A stretch of DNA of 64,000 nt from Porodaedalea pini (Eukaryota > Basidiomycota > Agaricomycetes > Hymenochaetales > Hymenochaetaceae): positions 62,001-126,000 of the forward strand of contig NBAY01000036.1 in NCBI GenBank assembly GCA_002794775.1, in the 5' to 3' direction. Of this stretch, positions 9,668-19,721 are shown in pieces. Under the pieces are notes generated by a model, which made no database searches, was not told where the DNA came from, and saw only the letters and a list, made by a program, of their open reading frames with translations. Every line of letters begins with the position of its first letter. The first letter of the stretch is position 1. Position numbers and translations under genes: made by a program.

Positions 9668-12600
9668 GAGAAGAACAAGGGACTTCGAATCCGCATTCGT
9701 TAAAATATAACCAACCGTCTGTACAACACGTAGATGCAAACGACGTCGATGGTTTTCCTGATTATGAAGTCCCCACCGATGTGAAAGAAAGGGAAGGATA
9801 TGAGCAGCTGTTCATGAGAGGAACTGGCGGACGCCAGCTGGACCTTCTCCTGAACGTCGGACACAGCATGGAAGGAGGAGTGAGGGAGGTAGATGCACAC
9901 GCACTTGTGGATTCGGGATGTACGGGATCGTGCATTGACGTAAGGTTCGTCAAACGGTACGGACTTGAAACGAAGCGTTATATCCGACCCCTTGCGGTAC
10001 TCAATGCCGACGGCACACACAACGAAGCCGGATTGATCGAGGAGTACGTCGACGTTGAACTTACGATCGGTCACCATAAAGAACAGATTGTCCTGGCGGT
10101 AACCTCACTGGCATCGTCCAACATCTTTCTAGGGTACGACTGGCTTCGTCGACACAACCCGGAAGTCGACTGGAAGACGGGAACACTCGACTTCACGCGT
10201 TGCCCGAGTGAATGTGTGGTGGAGAGGGATGTGGAGGAAGGCATGCGGAAGGTGTGGAGAGCAGTGGAAGAGACGAAGGGGGTGAGAGAGGTGCGAATGG
10301 ACAAGACGTCCTGGCCCGCATACCTCAACAACTACGCCGACGTTTTCAGCGAAAAAGGTTTCGAGAAGTTACCGGAACATCGCCCATGGGACCACGTCAT
10401 CGACTTGAAGCCCGACTTCAAACCGAGCGACTGTAAGATCTACCCGCTCACGCCAACTGAGCAGCAGTCGCTCAAGGACTTCCTCGATGAAAATCTGAAG
10501 TCAGGTTGCATTCGACGGTCGATATCGCCCATGGCGTCGCCTTTCTTCTTCATAAAGAAGGCCGACAAATCGCTACGCCCGATCCAGGATTACCGCAAAC
10601 TCAACGACGGCACGATCAAGAATAAGTACCCCCTCCCTCTCATCGACGAACTTGTTGATAAGGTCAAGAAGGCGAAGTACATCACTAAGCTTGACCTTCG
10701 CTGGGGGTACTACAACGTCCGGATCCGCGAAGGCGACGAGTGGAAGGCGGCGTTTCGCACGAACATGGGCCTCTTCGAGCCGACGGTTATGTTCTTCGGT
10801 CTTTGCAATGCGCCGGCGACGTTCCAAGCGTTCGTCAACCACATCTTCAAGGAACTGATCTACGCGAACCTAATCATCGTATACCTCGACGACATACTAA
10901 TCCTCTCAGAAACCATTGAGGAGCACATCGACACGTCGAGGCGTGTACTTCAGATCCTCCGGGAAAACGGCCTGTACTTGAAACCGGAGAAGTGCGAATT
11001 CGATGCCAAGGTCGTTAAGTATCTCGGTCACATCATCGGCAACGGCGAGATCAAGGCAGACCCGGCAAAGACGGAGGCGATTGCGAACTGGCCGGTCCCA
11101 CGAAACCTCAAGGAGCTACAACAGTTCCTCGGCATGGGTAATTGGCTACGACGGTTCATCAAGGACTACAGCAAGGTGGTCCATCCGCTGACGTCGCTGA
11201 CGGGCAAGAAGGACTGGGTATGGGAGACCGAACAGCAGGAGGCGTTCGAGGAGCTGAGACGACGTCTCTGCTCACCTCCAGTCCTGGTCATTGCTAACGA
11301 CGAAGGCCCTTTCCGCGTTGAGGCGGACTCGTCGAACTTCGCACTCGGAGGCGTATTATTGCAGAAACAGGAAGGCAAGTGGAGGGTAGTCGCCTATAGG
11401 TCAGAAGCGCTCCTACCGGCCGAACGAAACTACGAGATCTACGACAAGGAGATGCTCGCAATCGTCTCAGCACTCAAGGAATGGCGTCAATACCTCCTGG
11501 GCGCTCGCCACAAGATCGAGATCTGGTCCGACCATGCCAACCTCACCTACTTCAGGTCGGCACAGAAACTGAGCTATCGACAAGCTCGCTGGCGGACCGA
11601 ACTCGAGGAATTCGACTTCCACCTCGAGCACAAGTCGGGGAAGACGATGGGCAAGGCGGACTTACTGTCGCGCAAGGCAGGCTACGATGAGGGAAAGGAC
11701 GACAACGATGACGTCGTGTTCATCAAGGACAAATGGCTGAATCGTGGAGTGGTGAGGACGTCGCGTGAGGAAGTGTTGGAGCGAGTGGGTGACGCGCAGA
11801 GGGCGCAGGACGAGTCGGAGAGACCGACGGGAATGGCGAAGGCCGACGGGTTGTGGCGGATGAAAGGCAAGGTGTACGTACCGTCGACGATGAAGGAAGC
11901 GGTTTTACGGGAATGCCACGACTCGACCCTGGCAGGACATCCCGGATCGTCAAAGACGGTCGAACTGGTACGTCGAGACTTCTGGTGGGCGTCGATGTTC
12001 TCCGACGTTCGAGCATACGTCCGAGGATGCGACCGTTGCCAGCGGACGAAGGCTCTGAGAACATCGAGATCAAGGCCACTTCACCTGAACACGATCCCGG
12101 AAGGCCCATGGGAAATTGTCACAGTCGACCTCATCGGAGAACTCCCAGACTCCAAGGGGCACAACGCAATCTGTGTCTTCGTCGATAGGTTCTCGAAACA
12201 GATGCACGCAATCCCGACGATGACGAGGCTATCAGCAGAAGGCATGGCCCAGCTGTACCGAGACCACGTCTTCCGCCTCCACGGCTTGCCGAGGAAGATC
12301 ATCCATGACCGAGGCACGCAGTTCGACGCATCAATGATGAAGGAGCTGTACAAACTCCTACACATCGAAGGCAACCCGTCGACGGCGTATCACCCACAGA
12401 CGGATGGTCAGACAGAACGCGTTAACCAAGAGCTCGAACAGTATCTTAGGCTCTTCGTGAACCATCGCCAATCGGACTGGAAAGACTGGCTCCCCCTCGC
12501 AGAGTTTGCGTATAATAACCGCGAACATTCGGCGACGAAGATGTCCCCTTTCTACGCGAATACAGGACGTCACCCCTTGAGCTTTGACACAACACGAACC

Positions 12601-13275
12601 TCGTCTGCCAACATGTCGGCGGAAGAATTCGCGAAGCACATAAAGGAGACTCATCGTGTCGCGAAGGACAACCTAGTCAAAGCGGCAGACAACATGAAAC
12701 GCTACCATGACCGGACGGCAGGAGCTTCGGTGGAGTACAAGGCTGGCGATAAGGTCTTCCTCGATGGACGAAATATCAGCACAGATTCGCCCACGAAGAA
12801 GCTTGCCGACAAATGGTACGGTCCCTTTGACATCATCGATAAAGTAGGAGCGAGCGCGTACAAGCTCAAACTCCCGAAGCGATGGAAAAAGGTCCACCCT
12901 GTCTTCAACGAAGCCCTGTTGAAACCCGCCGTCGAACCGTCCTTTGAAAGCCAGAAGCAACCGCCGCCGCCGCCGCCAGACATCGTCGACAACGAGGAGG
13001 AATACGAACTCGAGGAAGTCTTAGACTCACGCCTGCACCGAGGGAAACTACAGTACCTTGTCAAGTGGGTCGGCTACAATGAACCTACTTGGCAGCCTGA
13101 GACGGACTTTGGCGAGAACGCAAAGGAGGCGATCGCTGAGTTCTACCTCAAACACCCCGGTGCACCTCGGAAACTCGACATCCCTCGTCAACGACTCCGT
13201 CCGCTCTTCGTCGACACCGAGCCTGATGACCACGATCATGGTTGGTCGGGACGCCCAACCTTGAAGGGGGGGTAA
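9631..13275 (+). CDS. pol: A2 Pol (PR-RT-RNaseH-IN-chromodomain), made by -1 frameshift
   Basis: I start the frame at the slip site, because it is open from there and the first in-frame start-like codon (GTG, 9781) has no support. Numbering from 9781: protease DSG at 44-46; reverse transcriptase with YLDD at 368-371; RNase H acidic residues D516, E557, D584; integrase H713-H720-C750-C753 zinc site and catalytic D783, D843 and E879 (35 residues between the last two); chromodomain about 1074-1126 (YLVKWVGYNEPTWQPE). All key residues are present. The stop codon TAA separates the polypurine tract from the 3' LTR. The chromodomain is expected to guide integration to heterochromatin, which fits the nested layout here. 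Confidence 0.95.
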   Translation, partial: CEWSGVAIGATDREEQGTSNPHSLKYNQPSVQHVDANDVDGFPDYEVPTDVKEREGYEQLFMRGTGGRQLDLLLNVGHSMEGGVREVDAHALVDSGCTGSCIDVRFVKRYGLETKRYIRPLAVLNADGTHNEAGLIEEYVDVELTIGHHKEQIVLAVTSLASSNIFLGYDWLRRHNPEVDWKTGTLDFTRCPSECVVERDVEEGMRKVWRAVEETKGVREVRMDKTSWPAYLNNYADVFSEKGFEKLPEHRPWDHVIDLKPDFKPSDCKIYPLTPTEQQSLKDFLDENLKSGCIRRSISPMASPFFFIKKADKSLRPIQDYRKLNDGTIKNKYPLPLIDELVDKVKKAKYITKLDLRWGYYNVRIREGDEWKAAFRTNMGLFEPTVMFFGLCNAPATFQAFVNHIFKELIYANLIIVYLDDILILSETIEEHIDTSRRVLQILRENGLYLKPEKCEFDAKVVKYLGHIIGNGEIKADPAKTEAIANWPVPRNLKELQQFLGMGNWLRRFIKDYSKVVHPLTSLTGKKDWVWETEQQEAFEELRRRLCSPPVLVIANDEGPFRVEADSSNFALGGVLLQKQEGKWRVVAYRSEALLPAERNYEIYDKEMLAIVSALKEWRQYLLGARHKIEIWSDHANLTYFRSAQKLSYRQARWRTELEEFDFHLEHKSGKTMGKADLLSRKAGYDEGKDDNDDVVFIKDKWLNRGVVRTSREEVLERVGDAQRAQDESERPTGMAKADGLWRMKGKVYVPSTMKEAVLRECHDSTLAGHPGSSKTVELVRRDFWWASMFSDVRAYVRGCDRCQRTKALRTSRSRPLHLNTIPEGPWEIVTVDLIGELPDSKGHNAICVFVDRFSKQMHAIPTMTRLSAEGMAQLYRDHVFRLHGLPRKIIHDRGTQFDASMMKELYKLLHIEGNPSTAYHPQTDGQTERVNQELEQYLRLFVNHRQSDWKDWLPLAEFAYNNREHSATKMSPFYANTGRHPLSFDTTRTSSANMSAEEFAKHIKETHRVAKDNLVKAADNMKRYHDRTAGASVEYKAGDKVFLDGRNISTDSPTKKLADKWYGPFDIIDKVGASAYKLKLPKRWKKVHPVFNEALLKPAVEPSFESQKQPPPPPPDIVDNEEEYELEEVLDSRLHRGKLQYLVKWVGYNEPTWQPETDFGENAKEAIAEFYLKHPGAPRKLDIPRQRLRPLFVDTEPDDHDHGWSGRPTLKGG
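13263..13272 (+). other. A2 polypurine tract
   Basis: gaaggggggg, followed by the pol stop TAA and then the 3' LTR at 13276. Plus-strand primer for reverse transcription. The same layout is in A1 (before 18160) and A3 (before 28414). Confidence 0.85.
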
Positions 13276-13688
13276 TGTTAGAATCTGAACTTTCACCTTT
13301 TCCTTTATTTTCCCTTTTACCATTTCCTTTATTATATTCGTCCTTTTCATTATATTTACCCATCTTACACAATCATTCCCATAATACCTTCATTCGTTCC
13401 ATTCCCACTCGTTATGTAATGTTAGGTAATATAGTCTCACGGTCGTCGCTATATAAGGTCTCAGGAATCGCATGAACTCCTTGTTCTGCTTTTCCTCTTA
13501 CCTCCGCGACGACCTAGGTGAGACTCGTCCCCCTTGTATTAGTTTAGACTTGTATTAATCCTCTTACCTCCGCGACGACCTAGCCTGAGTAAGCGTGTCC
13601 CGAGTCTACGCTCGAGTATAGCACGTCCCAGACGACAGTCAGCCGAGGCTTGCCCAGTCCGAGTCGTCTCCCGGACTCCCGCCTAACA
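13276..13688 (+). repeat. A2 3' LTR
   Basis: 413 bp, apparently identical to 7437-7849. It is followed by the duplicate agagt (13689-13693), where A1 gag resumes. Confidence 0.96.
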
Positions 13689-14514
13689 AGAGTAAGATTT
13701 ATGTAGCTCTCTCCTACCTGAAGGGTGGTAATGCGGCAACGTGGGCGCAGAACTACGTCGAGGAGTCGACAACGTCGGGAATCGTCACCTTCACCGACAG
13801 CTGGGAAAGATTCCAGGAACGACTCGACGCCTCGTTCGACGACCCGAATCGCAAGGAGAAAGCGCTGAAGGATTTCCGAGATAAGGTTCAGAAGGACCTA
13901 ACCGCGGATGAGTTCTTCCAGAAGTTCGACGTGATCATTAAGCACGCCGAGCTGAAAGACGACAGCGTCATCTGCGATCGCCTCAAGCGAGCGATGAACA
14001 TAGAGGTGGTCCGTGGAGTGCTAAGGTCGACGCCAGTCCCAACGAAATACGAGGATTGGAAGAACAAGGCGATCGAAATAGACTGCAGCGAACAGCAGAT
14101 TCGCGCTATCCAACGAGGACGCGCCTTTCTTCCCCCTCCTTGCCTACCACAACAAGCACCCCCAGCTCGCTGTCAGATAGCGGCCCCTCACGTCGATAGA
14201 CGCGACGCGACCAGCGTCACCTTCGGAGGCGCTGGTCAGCCGATGGACGTCTCAATGAACGAGGCACAATGACGACGCGCGTGCTGGATCTGTGGCGGGT
14301 TGGGCCACTTCAAGGACAAGTGCCCGCAAGCGAAACTGATCATCCAGCGCATGCTGGAACTGATGGCGCCAGGCAAACGTCGTGTCCTCGCCAACGAGCT
14401 CGGAGCGATGAAGGAGTCGGCCTTCGAGGAAGTCGTAGACACTCGGAGGTCGACTGTGGAGGACTATGTGGAGGAAGAAGACAATGACGAAGAGGTCGTC
14501 GACTCGCAGGGTTT

Positions 14515-17500
14515 TGCGAGTGGTCAGGCGTAGCCATCGGGGCGACTGACCGAGAAGAACAAGGGACTTCGACTCTGGACTCGTTAAAATATAACCAACC
14601 GTCTGTACAATACATAAATGCGAACGACGTCGATGGTTTTCCCGAGTACAAAGTCCCCACCGGTGTGAAGGAAAGTGAAGAGTATGAGCAGCTGTTCATG
14701 AGAGGAACTGGCGGACGCCAGCTGGACCTTCTCCTGAACGTCGAACACAGTATGGAAGGTGAAGTGAGGGAGGTGGACGCACACGCGCTCGTGGATTCGG
14801 GATGTACGGGATTGTGCATTGACGTGAGATTCGTCGAACGGTATGGGCTGGAGACGAAGCGTTATATCCGGCCCCTTGCGGTACTCAATGCCGACGGCAC
14901 ACACAACGAAGCCGGGTTGATCGAGGAGTACGTCGACATTGAACTTACGATTGGTCACCATAAGGAACGGATCGTCCTGGCGGTAACCTCACTGGCATCG
15001 TCTAACATCTTCCTGGGGTACGACTGGCTTCGACGACACAACCCAGAGGTCTACTGGAAGACGGGTACACTTGACTTTACGCGCTGCCCGAGCGAATGTG
15101 CGATCGAAAGGAAGCAGGTGGAGGACCTAGGCAAGGTGAAGGAGGAGGTGGAGCAGATGAGGAGGGTGAGTGAGATGCGAATGGACAAGGCGTCCTGGCC
15201 CGCATACCTCAATGACTACGCCGACATTTTCAGCGAAAAAGGTTTTGAGAAGCTGCCGGAACACCGACCCTGGGACCATGTCATCGACTTGAAGCCCGAC
15301 TTCAAACCGAGCGACTGTAAGATCTACCCGCTCATGCCAACTGAGCAGCAGTCACTCAAGGACTTCCTTGATGAGAATCTGAAGTTGGGTCGCATTCGAC
15401 GGTCGATATCACCCATGGCGTCGCCCTTCTTCTTCATAAAGAAGGCCGACAAATCGCTACGCCCGATCCAGGATTACTGTAAGCTCAATGACGGTACGAT
15501 CAAGAACAAGTATCCCCTCCCTCTCATTGACGAACTCGTCGACAAGGTCAAGAAAGCGAAGTACATCACTAAGCTTGACCTTCGCTGGGGGTACTACAAT
15601 ATCCGGATCCGCGAGGGTGACGAATGGAAGGCAGCGTTTCGCACGAACATGGGCCTCTTCGAACCAACGGTCATGTTTTTTGGCCTTTGCAATGCGCCGG
15701 CCACGTTCCAGGCCTTTGTCAACCACATCTTTAAGGACCTAATCTACGCGAACTTGATCATCGTATACCTCGACGACATCCTGATCCTCTCGGAAACCAT
15801 TGAGGAGCATATCGACACGTCGAGGCGCGTACTCCAGATCCTCCGAGAAAATGGCCTGTACCTGAAGCCGGAGAAGTGCGAGTTTGACGCCAAGGTCGTC
15901 AAATACCTCGGCCACATCATCGGCAATGGTGAGGTCAGGGCTGACCCGGCAAAGACGGAGGCGATTGCGAACTGGCCAGTCCCACGGAACCTCAAGGAGC
16001 TGCAACAGTTCCTCGGTATGGGAAACTGGCTAAGACGGTTTATTAAGGACTACAGCAAGGTGGTCCGACCGTTGACGTCGTTAACGGGCAAGAAGGACTG
16101 GGTATGGGAGACTGAACAGCAGGAAGCGTTCGAGGAGCTGAGACGACGTCTCTGCTCACCTCCAGTCCTAGCCATCGCCAATGACGAGGGCCCTTTCCGC
16201 GTAGAAGTGGACTCGTCGAACTTTGCGCTCAGTGGTGTGTTGTTGCAGAAGCAGGAAGGGAAGTGGAGGGTGATCGCCTACAGGTCAGAGGCACTTGAAC
16301 CAGCGGAACGAAACTACGAGATCTATGACAAGGAGATGCTCGCGATCGTTTCGGCGCTCAAGGAGTGGTGGCAATACCTCCTTGGCACTAGCCACAAGAT
16401 TGAAATCTGGTCCGACCACGCCAACCTCACCTACTTCAGGTCAGCGCAGAAGCTGAGCTATCGCCAAGCTCGCTGGCGGACCGAACTTGAAGAATTCGAC
16501 TTCCACCTCGAGCACAAGTCGGGCAAGACGATGGGCAAGGCCGACCTGCTATCACGTATGGCGGGCTATGATCAGGGCAAGGATGACAACGATGGGGTCG
16601 TGTTCATCAAGGATAAGTGGTTGAACTGTGGAGTGGTGCGGACATCGCACGACGAGGTGGTGGAACGAGTGGGTGAAGCGCAGAGGGCGCAGGACGAGTC
16701 GGAGAGGCCGACGGGAATGACAGAGGTTGACGGATTGTGGCGCATGAAAGACAAGATATATGTGCCATCGTCAATGAAGGAGGCCGTATTACGGGAATGT
16801 CACGACTCGGTACTGGCTGGACACCCAGGAGCGTCGAAAACGGTGGAACTCGTCCAACGAGACTTCTGGTGGACGTCGATGTTCTCCAACGTCAGAGCGT
16901 ATGTCCAAGGGTGTGATCGCTGCCAGCGAACAAAGGCTCTGAGGGCATCGAGGTCGAGGCCACTTCACCCGAACACGGTCCCAGAAGGCCCATGGGAAAT
17001 TGTCACGGTCGACCTCATCGGAGAACTCCCGGACTCCAAGGGACACAACGCAATCTGCGTTTTCGTCGACAGGTTCTCGAAACAGATGCACGCGATCCCG
17101 ACGACGACAAGGTTGTCGGCGGAAGGCATGGCTCAACTGTACCACGACCATGTCTTCCGCCTCCACGGCTTGCCGAAGAAGATCATCCATGACCGAGGCA
17201 CGCAGTTCGACGCATCGATGATGAAGGAGCTGTACAAACTCCTACACATCGAAGGCAACCCGTCAATGGCGTATCACCCACAGACAGATGGTCAGATGGA
17301 ACGCGTTAACCAAGAGCTTGAACAATATCTTAGGCTCTTCGTAAACCATCGACAATCGGACTGGAAGGACTGGCTCCCCCTCGCGGAGTTCACGTATAAT
17401 AACCGCGAGCATTCGGCGATGAAGATGTCTCCTTTCTACACGAATGCAGGACGTCACCCCTTAAGCTTTGACACGACACGAACCTCGTCTGCCAACATGT

Positions 17501-18159
17501 CGGCGGAAGAATTCGCGAAGCACATAAAGGAGACTCATCGGGTTGCGAAGGACAACTTGGTCAAAGCGGCGGACGACATGAAATGCTATCACGACCGGAC
17601 AGCAGGTATTTCGGTTGAGTACAAGGCTGGGGACAAGGTTTTCCTTGACGGGCGAAACATCAGCACAGACTCGCCGACAAAGAAACTCGCTGACAAATGG
17701 TATGGCCCCTTCGAAATCGTCGACAAGGTGGGAGCAAGCGCGTACAAGCTCAAGCTCCCAAAGCGATGGAAAAAGGTCCACCCGGTCTTCAACGAAGCAC
17801 TGCTAAAGCCCGCCGTCGAACCGTCCTTCGAGAGCCAAAGACGACCAGCACCGCCGCCACCTGACATCATCGACAACAAGGAGGAGTACGAGATTGAGGA
17901 GGTTCTAGACTCACGTCTGCACCGAGGGAAACTACAGTACCTTGTCAAGTGGGTCGGCTACAATGAACCTACTTGGCAGCCTGAGACGGACTTCGGCGAG
18001 AATGCGAAGGAGATGATCGCTGAGTTCTACCTCAAACATCCCGGTGCACCTCAAAAACTCGACATCCCTCGTCAACGACTCCGTCCGCTCTTCGTCGACA
18101 CCAAGCCTGACGACCGCGATCATGGTTGGTCAGGACGCCCAACCTTGAAGGGGGGGTAA
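14515..18159 (+). CDS. pol: A1 Pol
   Basis: One open frame from the slip site GGGTTTT (14509-14515) to the TAA abutting the 3' LTR. It has the same domain order and length as A2 Pol. Catalytic residues are kept: DSG protease, YLDD, integrase DDE (the final acidic residue is in QMERVNQ) and the chromodomain. It is more diverged than A2 from A3 in the RNase H-IN linker (TSHDEVVERVGEAQ). It cannot be made as a Gag-Pol fusion in place, because gag is interrupted and has a stop upstream. Confidence 0.9.
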   Translation, partial: CEWSGVAIGATDREEQGTSTLDSLKYNQPSVQYINANDVDGFPEYKVPTGVKESEEYEQLFMRGTGGRQLDLLLNVEHSMEGEVREVDAHALVDSGCTGLCIDVRFVERYGLETKRYIRPLAVLNADGTHNEAGLIEEYVDIELTIGHHKERIVLAVTSLASSNIFLGYDWLRRHNPEVYWKTGTLDFTRCPSECAIERKQVEDLGKVKEEVEQMRRVSEMRMDKASWPAYLNDYADIFSEKGFEKLPEHRPWDHVIDLKPDFKPSDCKIYPLMPTEQQSLKDFLDENLKLGRIRRSISPMASPFFFIKKADKSLRPIQDYCKLNDGTIKNKYPLPLIDELVDKVKKAKYITKLDLRWGYYNIRIREGDEWKAAFRTNMGLFEPTVMFFGLCNAPATFQAFVNHIFKDLIYANLIIVYLDDILILSETIEEHIDTSRRVLQILRENGLYLKPEKCEFDAKVVKYLGHIIGNGEVRADPAKTEAIANWPVPRNLKELQQFLGMGNWLRRFIKDYSKVVRPLTSLTGKKDWVWETEQQEAFEELRRRLCSPPVLAIANDEGPFRVEVDSSNFALSGVLLQKQEGKWRVIAYRSEALEPAERNYEIYDKEMLAIVSALKEWWQYLLGTSHKIEIWSDHANLTYFRSAQKLSYRQARWRTELEEFDFHLEHKSGKTMGKADLLSRMAGYDQGKDDNDGVVFIKDKWLNCGVVRTSHDEVVERVGEAQRAQDESERPTGMTEVDGLWRMKDKIYVPSSMKEAVLRECHDSVLAGHPGASKTVELVQRDFWWTSMFSNVRAYVQGCDRCQRTKALRASRSRPLHPNTVPEGPWEIVTVDLIGELPDSKGHNAICVFVDRFSKQMHAIPTTTRLSAEGMAQLYHDHVFRLHGLPKKIIHDRGTQFDASMMKELYKLLHIEGNPSMAYHPQTDGQMERVNQELEQYLRLFVNHRQSDWKDWLPLAEFTYNNREHSAMKMSPFYTNAGRHPLSFDTTRTSSANMSAEEFAKHIKETHRVAKDNLVKAADDMKCYHDRTAGISVEYKAGDKVFLDGRNISTDSPTKKLADKWYGPFEIVDKVGASAYKLKLPKRWKKVHPVFNEALLKPAVEPSFESQRRPAPPPPDIIDNKEEYEIEEVLDSRLHRGKLQYLVKWVGYNEPTWQPETDFGENAKEMIAEFYLKHPGAPQKLDIPRQRLRPLFVDTKPDDRDHGWSGRPTLKGG

Positions 18160-18572
18160 TGTTAGAACCTGAACTTTCACCTTTTCCTTTATTTTCCCTT
18201 TTACCATTTCCTTTATTATATTTGTCCTTTTCATTATATTTACCCATCTTACACAATCATTCCCACACTGCCTTCATTCGTTCCATTCCCACTTGTTAGG
18301 TAATGTTAGGTAATATAGTCTCACGGTCGTCGCTATATAAGGTCTCAGGAATCGCATGAACTCCTTGTTCTGCTTTTCCTCTTACCTCCGCGACGACCTA
18401 GGTGAGACTCGTCCCCCTTGTATTAGTTTAGACTTGTATTAATCCTCTTACCTCTGCGACGACCTAGCCTGAGTAAGCGTGTCCCGAGTCTACGCTCGAG
18501 TACAGCACGTCCCAGACGACAGTCAGCCGAGGCCTGCCCAGTCCGAGTCGTCTCCCGGACTCCCGCCTAACA
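18160..18572 (+). repeat. A1 3' LTR
   Basis: 413 bp, TGTTAG...CTAACA, followed by ggtcc. It differs from 6068-6480 at three CpG positions. Confidence 0.94.
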
Positions 18573-19721
18573 GGTCCTCCCAAACATCCACGCTACCCAG
18601 ACTCTCGATCAACAACAATTCTGCATTCAAGATTATATCTTTGCATTCTTCAGCAGGTTGTTCATAAAGGTACTTCTCCCCTAGTCTGAGCTCTGTCTGT
18701 TCTTTTTTCCATTCGCCAAGCTGATGGTATTTCACTTTTTGGTCTTCAGCGTGGTCACCATGCATGCTGGCAAACTTTATGGAAAGAAACCAATCATTGA
18801 GTGGCTGTTCTGGGAGCTCCAAAGAAGAGGACAGAGGGCTTTTATTGAATGTTGACAGTATTTCATTTAAACAAGCTATGTTGCCATTTTTTTGTATTTC
18901 TGACTTATGGTTTGCTGACATCCATACTTCAGCCAGTCAAACTTTATGCTTGTTTGACTCATCACCCTTCAAGTACGAGCTCTACACTTGAACATTAAGG
19001 TGGAAGGACTTGAAGTTCTGGGCTTTATTAGTTGTTCCATCACCGCCGCTCATAAATGCTAGTCAAACAAAAGTTGAGTATATGCGTCTCACACTCTCTG
19101 CATCCCAGACTCTGATTGTTGTTCTAGGACTCACCAGGCATTCAGGCTAGCTCATATCTGAGCTGCACATCAACAGCTATGCCTCCTTCTATTATGATCC
19201 TGGTAGCTGTACACCAGCTCATTTGAGCCTTTCTTTTTCTGAATCTTGCTTGATCAGTGTGGAGAAAACTTGTGGTAAATTGAACAAAGCTGTCAAGAGC
19301 TTTGCTAACATTTTGAAGTGGACATCCCAGCAGTACAAGCTCACACATGAGTGCTCAAACAGCAGGTGTGTATATGCCTTTATCCACAAGCATTAAGGTA
19401 TATCTTATAGCTGTCTTGAAGTCCTCTAGTTTCTAAATGCATGCTTGAGACTGGAGGAGCCACATGAGGAGAGCCTGCTGGCATTTCTGGCTCACTTTCA
19501 ATTCAGTGAGTAGTTTCTCTTTACAATGCAATGCATACTTGATAGCTGACTTATACTGGTTATGTATCTGGTCATTCTGCAGTGTCATGGCTTCGAGCTC
19601 GCTCCATGCCACTCAGAGTTTGGTACGAGCTGCAAAAAGTGACTGAAGACAAGTGCTGACCTCAGATTGAGTAGCAAGCAGTCCATCTTCAGTGAGAGTG
19701 AGTTTCCTGTTATTCTCTTCT
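18573..19721 (-). pseudogene. Decayed transposon-associated gene, part upstream of the A1 insertion
   Basis: Minus-strand continuation of the gene at 4590-6067. From 18921 to 18577 it reads open (GEWKKEQTELRLGEKYLYEQ, then ESLGSVDVWED) and runs in frame into 6062 across A1. Upstream, in several frames broken by stops, are TRIIIEGGIAVDVQLRYE (about 19150-19200) and a Leu/Gln-rich stretch (19460-19716). The latter ends abruptly at 19721, where an LTR-like sequence begins. Same uncertain family as the other half. Confidence 0.45.

Larger units (their letters stand above)
7437..13688 (+). mobile_element. Ty3/gypsy chromovirus A2, complete and apparently young, nested in A1
   Basis: LTRs at 7437-7849 and 13276-13688 (413 bp each) show no difference that I can find by eye. 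The insertion duplicated agagt (7432-7436, 13689-13693). Removing the element plus one duplicate restores the A1 gag frame. It has all parts expected of an active copy: TATA box, self-primer site, leader, open gag (8573-9649), a -1 frameshift signal, open pol (to 13275), and a polypurine tract (13263-13272). The chromodomain at the pol C-terminus places it among chromoviruses. Confidence 0.97.
7203..14533 (+). pseudogene. gag: A1 gag, interrupted by A2 and by a nonsense codon
   Basis: Codons 1-78 are at 7203-7436. The frame resumes at 13694, after A2 and the duplicated agagt, and aligns with the intact gag of A2 and A3. At 14270-14272 a CGA codon (aligned Arg in A2/A3, in QRRRACWICG) is TGA, so even without A2 the protein would lack the zinc knuckle CWICGGLGHFKDKC-type motif encoded around 14280-14330. 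That same stop would prevent ribosomes from reaching the frameshift site at 14509. The remainder stays open to the normal stop at 14531-14533. Confidence 0.9.
6068..18572 (+). mobile_element. Ty3/gypsy chromovirus A1 (outer copy, carrying A2 in its gag)
   Basis: LTRs at 6068-6480 and 18160-18572 start TGTTAG and end CTAACA, and the element is flanked by the 5-bp duplication ggtcc (6063-6067 and 18573-18577). The 413-bp LTRs differ at three sites by eye, all CpG transitions. Order: LTR, self-primer site (6482-6492), leader, gag, frameshift site (14509-14515), pol, polypurine tract, LTR. Two lesions disable it: the A2 insertion after gag codon 78 (duplication agagt) and a CGA-to-TGA stop at 14270-14272 just before the zinc knuckle. 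Pol remains one long open frame. It is older than A2, which lies inside it. Confidence 0.95.

Noticed and set aside
9781..9783. GTG as start of a separate A2 pol gene
   Set aside because: The frame is open upstream to the slip site in all copies, GTG is not a normal eukaryotic start, and a frameshift signal explains pol expression better.
12702..13064. Long antisense open frames opposite family A pol
   Set aside because: Shadows of the GC-rich pol coding strand; they recur wherever pol recurs and show no independent conservation.
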